64,000 nucleotides of DNA from Oceanospirillaceae bacterium (lineage in GTDB: Bacteria; Pseudomonadota; Gammaproteobacteria; Pseudomonadales; Balneatricaceae): assembly GCA_029938085.1 (NCBI GenBank), contig JAPYOS010000004.1, forward strand, positions 1 to 64,000. Direction: 5' to 3'. The notes below the pieces were generated by a model, which saw only the letters and a program-made list of their open reading frames with translations, did no database searches and was not told where the DNA came from. Shown here one piece after another: positions 16,711 to 24,909 of the stretch. Position 1 is the first letter of the stretch; every line of letters starts with the position of its first letter. A program made the position numbers and the translations under genes.

Positions 16711-17583
16711 TCACACCGGTCTGCGGCTAACGCCAATGCCAAACAATATAGCCAATAGGGCGACCATGTCGTGCCAGACCACGGTTTCGCCCAATACCAA
16801 AGCGCCAGCAAAGTAGGCGACTACCGGTATTAGGTAGTTTATATTCGACAAAAATGTAGGCCCCGCACGGCGTATTAATACAAAAAATATGGCCGCCGCC
16901 ACCCCCGTAGGAAACACCCCTAACCAGAGCGTCGTCATCAGACTCAATTGATTCACCTGAGGCCAGTCGATCTGCAGTACTGAAGGCCATAAAATCAAAC
17001 TAATGAGCGCTGCACACAAGGTGACACAGGTACTGACCACCGAAGAGCTGTAGGTGGGCAAGCGACGAGCAACTATGGTGTTAGTGGCGTAAAGCACAGC
17101 CGCAGACAGCACGAGTAAACAACCGATAAGGCTGTTTTGTGAGCCTAAAATGGTAGGCCCTAAAATAAGGCCAATACCCGTAATGCCCAAGACAAAACCT
17201 AATAGTTTGTTACGGTTAAGGTTTTCGCCAGTTATAAAGAAATGTGCCAGGATTAGCGTCATTAATGGCATGATCGCCATCAGTAAGCCAGCCATGCCAG
17301 AAGTCACTAATAGCTGACCTTTGGCGATAAACCAAAATGGCAGCACGTTACCTAATAATCCCATGATCATAAAATGTAACCATGCCACTGGATTTAATGG
17401 TAAACGTTTACCTTTTGCGAGCATAAACGCCAGCAGCACAGCGGCCCCAATGGACAAGCGCAGTACCACAACTTGGTCTGGGGTGAATGCACGCAAACTA
17501 ACGTTGATGGCAATAAAAGAAGTTCCCCATAGCGCCACCAAGCCAAATAGCAGTAACCAGTTAATCCGTTGTTCAAGCTGCAT
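16711..17583 (-). CDS. EamA/DMT-family transporter
   Basis: A 290-residue inner-membrane protein with about ten hydrophobic segments arranged as two EamA repeats. The conserved start LLLFGLVALWGTSF and the repeat linkage typical of the drug/metabolite transporter superfamily are visible. Members export amino acids, purines or other small molecules; the substrate cannot be read here. The ATG at 17583 has an AAGGA ribosome-binding site at good spacing; a longer in-frame start upstream would place a charged, non-hydrophobic extension ahead of the first helix. It converges with gacA (18 bp gap, no terminator seen) and diverges from the XRE regulator, which may control it. Confidence 0.85.
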   Translation of the reverse strand: MQLEQRINWLLLFGLVALWGTSFIAINVSLRAFTPDQVVVLRLSIGAAVLLAFMLAKGKRLPLNPVAWLHFMIMGLLGNVLPFWFIAKGQLLVTSGMAGLLMAIMPLMTLILAHFFITGENLNRNKLLGFVLGITGIGLILGPTILGSQNSLIGCLLVLSAAVLYATNTIVARRLPTYSSSVVSTCVTLCAALISLILWPSVLQIDWPQVNQLSLMTTLWLGVFPTGVAAAIFFVLIRRAGPTFLSNINYLIPVVAYFAGALVLGETVVWHDMVALLAILFGIGVSRRPV

Positions 17584-17710
17584 TGGTTTGGTCCTTGTGG
17601 CGAGTTGGCGCGTGTTTGATATGCAACGCCAGCATACGGGCAATGTTTTAGATTGCAATTAAAATCGTCGCAAATTGTGAGTAGATGTCTATGTTCATTG
17701 TATAATTTAA

Positions 17711-17789
17711 CATAATATACATTATGCGAAGTTGATAAGTTCGATAATGCGTCCCTAAGATGGTCACACAAGAATCAGATAGGTATAAT
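17711..17789 (+). promoter_or_regulatory. Divergent regulatory region and leaderless promoter of the XRE gene
   Basis: The region is AT-rich and contains the perfect inverted repeat CATAAT/ATTATG (17711-17726), an operator candidate. TGGTCA (17761-17766), a 17-bp spacer and TATAAT (17784-17789) form a promoter whose start point would fall at or next to the ATG at 17797. The XRE mRNA is therefore probably leaderless. Confidence 0.5.
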
Positions 17790-17796
17790 TTAAAGC

Positions 17797-18135
17797 ATGC
17801 CAGAAATCACAAAAAAACACGCCCCTACCAGTTTGAGCTGTCCGGTTCAGGAACGACTTAAGCAGGCCCGTATCAAATGCAATATTTCGCAACGTAGCCT
17901 GGGCATTGCAGCCGGCATCGACCCTGCGTCGGCCAGCGCCAGAATGAATCAATATGAACGCGGTAAGCACGTACCAGATTATGAAACCTTGTGTAAGTTA
18001 GCCAACGTACTATGCGTGCCCGTGCCGTATTTTTATGCCAATGATGATGAAGCTGGGTTTATGTCCGACATGGCGCACTTGTCTTTGGACCAGCAAGTGC
18101 TGGTTAAATCACTAGTGAAGCGCATTAAGTTTTAG
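17797..18135 (+). CDS. Small XRE-family helix-turn-helix regulator
   Basis: A 112-residue protein with one Cro/CI-type helix-turn-helix at about residues 18-80 (VQERLKQARIKCNISQRSLG, then NQYERGKHVPDYETLCKLA). A short C-terminal tail of about 25 residues follows, too small for a ligand or peptidase domain. No Shine-Dalgarno sequence precedes the ATG, and a TATAAT box ends 7 bp before it, which suggests a leaderless transcript as in some phage repressors. It diverges from the DMT transporter, and autoregulation with control of that gene is plausible. No toxin or phage gene is adjacent, so it is not obviously an antitoxin or prophage remnant. Confidence 0.85.
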   Translation: MPEITKKHAPTSLSCPVQERLKQARIKCNISQRSLGIAAGIDPASASARMNQYERGKHVPDYETLCKLANVLCVPVPYFYANDDEAGFMSDMAHLSLDQQVLVKSLVKRIKF

Positions 18136-18155
18136 TGGCGATTATAGCCAGGCAC

Positions 18156-18190
18156 AAAAAAGCCAGCCGATGTAAACATGGGCTGGCTTT
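18156..18190 (-). terminator. Terminator of the 49-residue protein gene
   Basis: AAAGCCAGCC and GGCTGGCTTT form a 10-bp stem. The six-T run is on the minus strand, so it mainly ends the leftward small gene; it may also stop the XRE transcript weakly. Confidence 0.8.
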
Positions 18191-18208
18191 AGATATCAAT
18201 GGATAGGC

Positions 18209-18358
18209 CTATTTGGCACTTGAAGCCACCGCCGCTGCAGCAGCATCCGCTACCATAGACTGGCGTAAAAGCTTAACGCCGTAGGCAGAAAGTCCAACAC
18301 AAGCGAAAACAACAGAAAGGCTCGAAGCCAAATAAATCATAGTGTAAGTGTCAATCAT
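18209..18358 (-). CDS. 49-residue single-pass membrane protein
   Basis: A short gene encoding 49 residues. It begins MIDTYTMIYLASSLSVVFA, has one hydrophobic segment (about residues 8-27), then a basic stretch VKLLRQS and an alanine-rich end (DAAAAAVASSAK). Support comes from a textbook GGGAGG ribosome-binding site 5 bases before the ATG, a clean TAG stop, and a rho-independent terminator just downstream on the same strand. By the positive-inside rule the C-terminal part is probably cytoplasmic. I do not recognise the family. It lies between the XRE regulator (convergent) and hspQ (same strand, about 140 bp upstream). Confidence 0.72.
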   Translation of the reverse strand: MIDTYTMIYLASSLSVVFACVGLSAYGVKLLRQSMVADAAAAAVASSAK

Positions 18359-18495
18359 AATGACCTCCCAATTAAGTGTAGTAATTGGCGGGGATTATAC
18401 CTACAAACATAGCCATAATACAGTCAAATAGTGGTCGAAATAACCACTATTTGATGACCCAATAGGCAGGCCAAGCAAGCGCTTAAACTGGGTCT

Positions 18496-18831
18496 TTAAT
18501 TGAGACTATAACGGTGCACATACTGGCCGTTGGCGAGTGTAAATAACGCTTCAATACCCGAGTGTTGCACAGGCTCAGCATTGTCAGCAGCACAAAGGTT
18601 TTGCTGCGACACATAGGATTCGTGATCACTGCCGTCGGTCAACAGGTGATAAAACGGCTGTTTTTTTTCAATAGGAGGCTGGCCCAAACTAGACATCGCC
18701 TTACAAGCTTCTTGGTACCAATGCTCATCGAGCGAATATTCAAAATCAACATCAAACACTACCCCACGAAAGCCATAGTGCTTATGCTCCACTACCTGGC
18801 CGATATTAAAAAGTGCATGGGTTATTTGCAT
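18496..18831 (-). CDS. hspQ: Heat shock protein HspQ
   Basis: A 111-residue protein of the HspQ/YccV hemimethylated-DNA-binding-like family. The motif FNIGQVVEHKHYGFRGVVFD is followed by a family pattern of aromatic residues (HWYQEA, QPFYHLL, YVSQQNL). In E. coli HspQ is a heat-induced protein and a substrate and specificity enhancer of Lon, which is encoded at 7.7 kb here. Length is about normal, with a slightly longer C-terminus. It diverges from yccA. In E. coli hspQ and yccA lie in the same neighbourhood, so the linkage is conserved. No sigma-32 box was found in its own upstream sequence. Confidence 0.9.
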   Translation of the reverse strand: MQITHALFNIGQVVEHKHYGFRGVVFDVDFEYSLDEHWYQEACKAMSSLGQPPIEKKQPFYHLLTDGSDHESYVSQQNLCAADNAEPVQHSGIEALFTLANGQYVHRYSLN

Positions 18832-18949
18832 CTAGAAGGCTTGCTCATTGGTTAGGAATATAACCTCAGTATACGCCCTTTACCTCGCTCAATACAGTTG
18901 GATATTAACCTTGTACCCGCTCCCGCCTTTAATGTTGATTGACTATAGT

Positions 18950-18977
18950 CTTGAAAACCCTTGCGACCACCCCAATT
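18950..18977 (+). promoter_or_regulatory. Candidate sigma-32 promoter for yccA
   Basis: CTTGAAA (18950-18956), a 13-bp spacer and CCCCAATT (18970-18977) match the sigma-32 consensus CTTGAAA / CCCCATnT with one change. It points toward yccA, 126 bp from its ATG. Confidence 0.6.
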
Positions 18978-19003
18978 ATAGTAACAAGCATTAAGATAAG
19001 TGG

Positions 19004-19025
19004 TTGTAAATGTTGAAATTTACAA
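19004..19025. promoter_or_regulatory. Perfect inverted repeat upstream of yccA
   Basis: TTGTAAAT and ATTTACAA are separated by 6 bp, between the candidate heat-shock promoter and the yccA start. A second, shorter repeat, CTAGC/GCTAG, lies at 19043-19059. These are operator candidates with no assigned protein. Confidence 0.4.
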
Positions 19026-19102
19026 TTTATTGCGTAAATTACCTAGCATCTCCGGCTAGTTAGATTACAATAATCGACATTGATATATTGAGGATAGTAC
19101 TT

Positions 19103-19771
19103 ATGCAGGACCAAGTTCAGTTTACCAGCAGCTCACGCGAGTCTGCGTTAGCCACTAATAAGGTATTACGCAACACATACGCCCTACTGTCTATGACGTT
19201 GATTTTTAGCGCCGTAACAGCCACCATTGCTATTGCTTCAAACGCTGCCCCAGTTAACTTCATTGTTCAGCTGGTTGTGTTGCTCGGAACTTTATTTGCA
19301 TTGAACAAGTTTCAAAATTCAGTATGGTCGATTCCTTTAGTATTCTTCTTTACTGGTTTCCTAGGCTATACCGCAGGCCCTATTGTTAACTTTTATTTAG
19401 GCATGGCCAATGGCGGCGATATTGTTACTACTGCCCTAGCCATGACCGGCATTACCTTCTTGGGCCTATCTGCCTATGCTGTTTCAAGCCGTAAAGACTT
19501 TAGCTTTATGGGTGGCTTTTTGATGATTGGCCTGATCCTTGTGGTCGTGGCTTCAATCGCTAATATCTTCTTCGCCATCCCTGCGCTGTCCCTAGTGATT
19601 AGTGCCGTGGGTGTATTGGTATTTTCTGGATTCATCTTGTACGACACTAGCCGCATGGTTAACGGGGGCGAAACCAACTACGTGATGATGACCGTGAGCT
19701 TGTACCTTAATATCTACAACCTGTTTATGATGTTGCTACATCTAACAGGCGCCTTAAGTGGCGATGATTAA
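19103..19771 (+). CDS. yccA: Bax inhibitor-1/YccA family membrane protein
   Basis: A 222-residue inner-membrane protein with about seven hydrophobic helices and the BI-1/UPF0005 pattern. In E. coli YccA is a substrate and modulator of the FtsH protease and protects SecY when the translocon is jammed. The start was set at ATG 19103 (MQDQVQFTSSS) behind GAGGATAG; an in-frame codon 15 bp upstream is less likely. The next genes are tusDCB-tusE, the same neighbours as in Pseudomonas, but a terminator separates them. A candidate heat-shock promoter lies upstream, which would fit a role in membrane protein quality control. Confidence 0.93.
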   Translation: MQDQVQFTSSSRESALATNKVLRNTYALLSMTLIFSAVTATIAIASNAAPVNFIVQLVVLLGTLFALNKFQNSVWSIPLVFFFTGFLGYTAGPIVNFYLGMANGGDIVTTALAMTGITFLGLSAYAVSSRKDFSFMGGFLMIGLILVVVASIANIFFAIPALSLVISAVGVLVFSGFILYDTSRMVNGGETNYVMMTVSLYLNIYNLFMMLLHLTGALSGDD

Positions 19772-19803
19772 TAGTTACTTGATTCAGCAACCTGAATTCG
19801 GAG

Positions 19804-19826
19804 CCCCGCCTTTTGGCGGGGTTTTT
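19804..19826 (+). terminator. Terminator between yccA and tusD
   Basis: CCCCGCC, loop TTTT, GGCGGGG and a five-T run form a strong terminator. It ends only 4 bp before the tusD ATG, so its 3' arm is the only candidate ribosome-binding sequence for tusD. Confidence 0.88.
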
Positions 19827-19830
19827 GTAT

Positions 19831-20259
19831 ATGCCTAATACCACACACTTAAACAGCACCACGAGCCTCTCCTACTGCATTGTAGTTCGTTGTGGTCCCA
19901 ACCAACAAAGCCAATCCTTGTCTGCACTGCAGTTTACCCATGAACTCTTGGCTCAGGGCCATAGCGTGATGCGCGTATTCTTTTATCAACAGGCGGTGCT
20001 CATTGCTTCTAGCCTCACTGTGGTACCTCAAGATGAGGCCAACCTAACGCTACAGTGGCAGGCACTCGCACAAGAATACCAGCTAGAGTTAGGTGTATGT
20101 ATTGCCGGCGCTTTGCACAATGGCATTGTTAACCCTCAAGAATGTGAGCGCTATCAACTAGAGGCCGCAAATCTAGCTCAGGGTTTTCAATTGGTGGGTC
20201 TAGGTCAGCTTGCAGCAGCCAGTGTTGAATGTGATCGCCTAGTGAGTTTTGGAGCTTAA
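19831..20259 (+). CDS. tusD: Sulfurtransferase complex subunit TusD
   Basis: A 142-residue DsrE-like protein, part of the TusBCD heterohexamer that passes persulfide sulfur from TusA to TusE for 2-thiouridine formation in tRNA. The active cysteine is in GVCIAGALHNG, matching the E. coli TusD C78 region. It has an N-terminal extension of about 14 residues before the first conserved strand (YCIVV). The ATG at 19831 lies directly after a terminator T-run, and no separate ribosome-binding site is visible. The next genes tusC, tusB and tusE follow with 2-4 bp gaps. MnmA, the final acceptor in this pathway, is encoded at 34.7 kb. Confidence 0.93.
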   Translation: MPNTTHLNSTTSLSYCIVVRCGPNQQSQSLSALQFTHELLAQGHSVMRVFFYQQAVLIASSLTVVPQDEANLTLQWQALAQEYQLELGVCIAGALHNGIVNPQECERYQLEAANLAQGFQLVGLGQLAAASVECDRLVSFGA

Positions 20260-20262
20260 TAT

Positions 20263-20613
20263 ATGTCGTGTTTAATTAGCTTAAGCCAATCACCATATGG
20301 CTCTCGTTCTGCTAAGGAATCCTTAGATGCAGCTCTAGTAATGGCGGCATTTGAGCAAAATCCAGGCCTGCTATTTATTGACGACGGTGTACTGCAGTTA
20401 TTACCCAAGGGCCAGCAACCCTCTCCTCACAAACATATTGGCAAAATCATCAGCGCTTTAGAAATGTATGACATCGAGGAACTCTGGGTGGAAACTGAAT
20501 CGTTGCAGGAACTTGGGTTACAAGTAGAGCAACTATCTCAGCCTGTAAAACTCATATGCCGCCAACAACTGTCTGAACTCTGGTCAAAATATGACCAGCA
20601 TTTGGTATTTTAA
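20263..20613 (+). CDS. tusC: Sulfurtransferase complex subunit TusC
   Basis: A 116-residue DsrF-like subunit of the TusBCD complex. It has the conserved start SLSQSPYGS followed by a helix (AKESLDAALVMAAF) and a strand with FIDDGV. TusC is structural, and no catalytic cysteine is expected or required; the cysteine near the end (LICRQQ) is not in the active position of TusD. Spacing to tusD is 3 bp and to tusB 2 bp, so the three subunits are co-translated. Length matches the family. Confidence 0.93.
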   Translation: MSCLISLSQSPYGSRSAKESLDAALVMAAFEQNPGLLFIDDGVLQLLPKGQQPSPHKHIGKIISALEMYDIEELWVETESLQELGLQVEQLSQPVKLICRQQLSELWSKYDQHLVF

Positions 20614-20615
20614 TT

Positions 20616-20894
20616 ATGGCTATATTGCATATTGTATCCACTCACTTAACTGCTCAGGCCTTGGCAAAGCTTGAACAACGTAGTCACCTAGACGATGGGT
20701 TTGTATTGATGGATGACGGTGTTTATAGCAGCTTAGGGCTCGCTGCTAACACTCTTGGTGGACGTAATGTGTATTTATTACATCAGCATGCCTTACAGCG
20801 CGGCTTAGACGGGGTTGCGTTTAACGCCGAACACATCGATATGGCGCAGTTGGTGGCGTTGACTGTGCGCTACAGTTCGTCTATGAGTTGGTAA
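20616..20894 (+). CDS. tusB: Sulfurtransferase complex subunit TusB
   Basis: A 92-residue DsrH-like subunit, the smallest of the TusBCD hexamer. It begins MAILHIVSTH and contains FVLMDDGVY, the typical DsrH strand. It has no cysteine, so it has a structural rather than sulfur-carrying role. It is tightly packed between tusC and tusE. The TAA of tusB is one base from the ATG of tusE. Confidence 0.92.
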   Translation: MAILHIVSTHLTAQALAKLEQRSHLDDGFVLMDDGVYSSLGLAANTLGGRNVYLLHQHALQRGLDGVAFNAEHIDMAQLVALTVRYSSSMSW

Positions 20895-20895
20895 T

Positions 20896-22483
<1,588 letters not shown>

Positions 22484-22496
22484 CTAATTAATTAAC

Positions 22497-22886
22497 TCAA
22501 AGCCAACGGCCAAGACTCATGCCTACAAAAGCACCGAATAAGCCAAACGCAACGTTGGCAATAATGTTACTCAAGGCCAACATCCAATAGCCCTGTTCCA
22601 TCAGGCGTAAACTGTCTAATGAAAAAGTAGAGAAGGTAGTAAAGGCGCCTAATAACCCAATCATGATAAATGGGCGCCAGGTCTCGGGCAATATACCTTT
22701 TTCTGTGATTAACACATACACCAAGCCTAAACATAAGGAGCCTAGAGAGTTGGCCAAAAAAATGGCGACCGGAAAACGGCCATTATAAAGTGTACTTATC
22801 CACTGCTGTAACCCAAACCGGCTAAGTGCACCTATGGCGCCGCCGCAAGCAATTGCTAATAACTGCCCCACTTTATAAGTCTCCAT
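22497..22886 (-). CDS. crcB: Fluoride ion channel CrcB/FluC
   Basis: A 129-residue membrane protein with four hydrophobic helices. It has the CrcB signatures GGAIGALSRFG near the N-terminus and FTTFSTFS in helix 3, which line the fluoride pore and its central sodium site. A single full-length subunit implies a dual-topology homodimer. The gap to rarA is only 39 bp, with no room for and no sign of a fluoride riboswitch, so expression is probably constitutive within the rarA-crcB-serS run. Confidence 0.94.
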   Translation of the reverse strand: METYKVGQLLAIACGGAIGALSRFGLQQWISTLYNGRFPVAIFLANSLGSLCLGLVYVLITEKGILPETWRPFIMIGLLGAFTTFSTFSLDSLRLMEQGYWMLALSNIIANVAFGLFGAFVGMSLGRWL

Positions 22887-22925
22887 AGTGCTACTATCGG
22901 GCCATATTATAGCCTACTAAAGAGA

Positions 22926-24269
22926 CTATTTATAACGCTGCTGGTCACTAATTTGATTGAGTTTAGCGAGTTTTTCTAACTTTTCGCCAATCTTGCCTTC
23001 GAGACCGCGATCCGATGGTTGGTAAAGTACATGATGAGCCAATGGCTCTGGTAGGTAGCTCTCGCCAGCAGCAAATGCCATGGGCTCAAGGTGGGCATAA
23101 CGATAGTCGTCGCCATGGCCCATGGATTTGGCTAACTGCGTCGGTGCATTACGTAAATGGTTGGGGACTTCGTAACCAGGCTCTTCTCTAGCTAACTTCA
23201 TGGCCGCCTTAAAGGCGGTGTCCACAGCATTGCTTTTGGCCGCGCAAGCGCAGTAGACCGCAGCGTGGGCGATAGCTCTATTACCTTCCGCGGGGCCTAC
23301 CCGCTCAAACACCTGCCAAGCGTTAACGGCCACTTGGAGCGCCCTTGGGTCTGCATTGCCAATGTCTTCTGAAGCAATGGCCAATAAGCGCCTAGCAATG
23401 TATAACGGGTCACAACCAGCATCAAACATGCGAGCTAGCCAATACAGCGCACCACTAGGGTCTGATCCACGCACTGATTTATGAAACGCAGAAATTTGGT
23501 CATAAAAGATATCGCCTCCTTTATCAAACCGCTTGGGGCTGGTTTGCAACACTTGTTCCAGCACGGTGTTATCAATGACCTGTGCTGCCCCCACGGTTTC
23601 CGCAAGGTCGCTAGCAATCTCCAGGAGATTTAACAAACGACGCGCATCACCGTCTGCGGCCTGTACCAACAACCGTTGCTGTGGTTCTTCAATGCTAATG
23701 TTGAGTTTACCTAGGCCGCGGTCTTCATCGGCTAAGGCTTGTTTTAGCAGTTGGCAGAGCTCGGGCTCGCTGAGCGACTTGAGGATATAAACCCGAGAGC
23801 GTGACATAAGCGCATTGTTAAGTTCAAACGCTGGATTTTCGGTAGTAGCGCCTACAAAAATAAACGTACCATCTTCAATGTAAGGTAAAAATGCATCTTG
23901 TTGTGACTTATTAAAGCGATGCACTTCATCAACAAACAATACGCTGTCGCGGTCGGACTGAGCTCGAACCTGCTTGGCTTCTTCAACCGCACTACGAATA
24001 TCTTTAACGCCAGACATGACCGCAGACATGGTCATAAAATGGGCATCACTTACATGACTCATCAGGCGTGCAAGGGTCGTTTTACCCACCCCTGGAGGAC
24101 CCCACAATATCATGCTGTGTAGCAAGCCCTGTTGTAACGCGCGACCAAGGCTTTTACCCTCGGCTAAGAGGTGGGACTGCCCCGCATATTGATCAATGGT
24201 CTGTGGCCGCATGCGGTCTGCAAGCGGCTGGTAACCACGCGATTGTTGAGCAAACAAATCTTTGATCAC
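22926..24269 (-). CDS. rarA: Replication-associated recombination ATPase RarA (MgsA)
   Basis: A 447-residue AAA+ ATPase related to clamp loaders that acts at stalled replication forks. Walker A is [12 protein letters not shown] (near residue 55), the Walker B region is [18 protein letters not shown], and sensor 1 is GATTENP. The C-terminal tetramerization domain is present ([20 protein letters not shown]). Its start overlaps the lolA stop by 4 bp (ATGA), so the two are coupled, as in other gammaproteobacteria. Confidence 0.96.
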   Translation of the reverse strand: MIKDLFAQQSRGYQPLADRMRPQTIDQYAGQSHLLAEGKSLGRALQQGLLHSMILWGPPGVGKTTLARLMSHVSDAHFMTMSAVMSGVKDIRSAVEEAKQVRAQSDRDSVLFVDEVHRFNKSQQDAFLPYIEDGTFIFVGATTENPAFELNNALMSRSRVYILKSLSEPELCQLLKQALADEDRGLGKLNISIEEPQQRLLVQAADGDARRLLNLLEIASDLAETVGAAQVIDNTVLEQVLQTSPKRFDKGGDIFYDQISAFHKSVRGSDPSGALYWLARMFDAGCDPLYIARRLLAIASEDIGNADPRALQVAVNAWQVFERVGPAEGNRAIAHAAVYCACAAKSNAVDTAFKAAMKLAREEPGYEVPNHLRNAPTQLAKSMGHGDDYRYAHLEPMAFAAGESYLPEPLAHHVLYQPSDRGLEGKIGEKLEKLAKLNQISDQQRYK

Positions 24270-24889
24270 AGCTCACCCATAGCAACAACGTCAACCCCTT
24301 GGGGCACCTCAAATTCAAACAAAGCGGCATCGATGATCGGGTTCAGGGTCACATTAGTAAAACTCAAGCTAGTCTTTTGGTGCATGCTGTCTTCGAGCTG
24401 CATTTCCAGTAATTGACCGTTTTTAAAGTTGATGCGTAAGCTCTGATACAAACTTTCTGGGTCTTTAGGTGTGAGCCGGTAAAAGACTAACCCAGCCTCT
24501 CCTCGTTTCATCACTACGTCAAACTGCGCGCCAATATCCGTGCTGTTGCCACTGAGCAATAGTGCCGGTGTATTGGTGGTACGTTGATCCAGCTTTTGTA
24601 CGGTAACCTGCTCCAAGTCTTGATCGTATATCCACAGGCGCTCGCCATTACTCACTAGCAATTGTGCAAACGGATCCTCTGTTTGCCACCAAAATTGGTT
24701 AGGCTGGGCCAACACCATGTGCCCATGGGTTTCCTGCAGGCGGCTACCGCTAGCATCTAATAGATACTGTACAAAATCGGCTTCTATGTTGTTACGCTGG
24801 CCTAATTGCTGACTCAGGGCTTGGGCAGCCGTTTGCCCAAAGGTCACCATAGAGCAGCTTAAAGCAAACAGTAACACTGCTACGCGCAT
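24266..24889 (-). CDS. lolA: Outer-membrane lipoprotein carrier protein LolA
   Basis: A 207-residue periplasmic chaperone that carries lipoproteins from LolCDE to LolB. It starts with a Sec signal peptide ([18 protein letters not shown]), followed by the LolA beta-barrel pattern ([22 protein letters not shown]). ATG 24889 was chosen because AGGA lies 6 bases upstream. An alternative ATG at 24904 would add five residues and has AAGGA at a longer, 10-base spacing. The gene sits between ftsK and rarA, the standard order. Confidence 0.94.
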   Translation of the reverse strand: MRVAVLLFALSCSMVTFGQTAAQALSQQLGQRNNIEADFVQYLLDASGSRLQETHGHMVLAQPNQFWWQTEDPFAQLLVSNGERLWIYDQDLEQVTVQKLDQRTTNTPALLLSGNSTDIGAQFDVVMKRGEAGLVFYRLTPKDPESLYQSLRINFKNGQLLEMQLEDSMHQKTSLSFTNVTLNPIIDAALFEFEVPQGVDVVAMGEL

Positions 24890-24909
24890 AAATAATCCTA
24901 ACATATAGG

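Noticed and set aside
17797-18135. Antitoxin of a toxin-antitoxin pair or prophage repressor.
   Set aside because: No toxin-like or phage gene is adjacent; the neighbours are an exporter and a small membrane protein.
22887-22925. Fluoride riboswitch upstream of crcB.
   Set aside because: The gap is only 39 bp and does not show the conserved riboswitch pattern.
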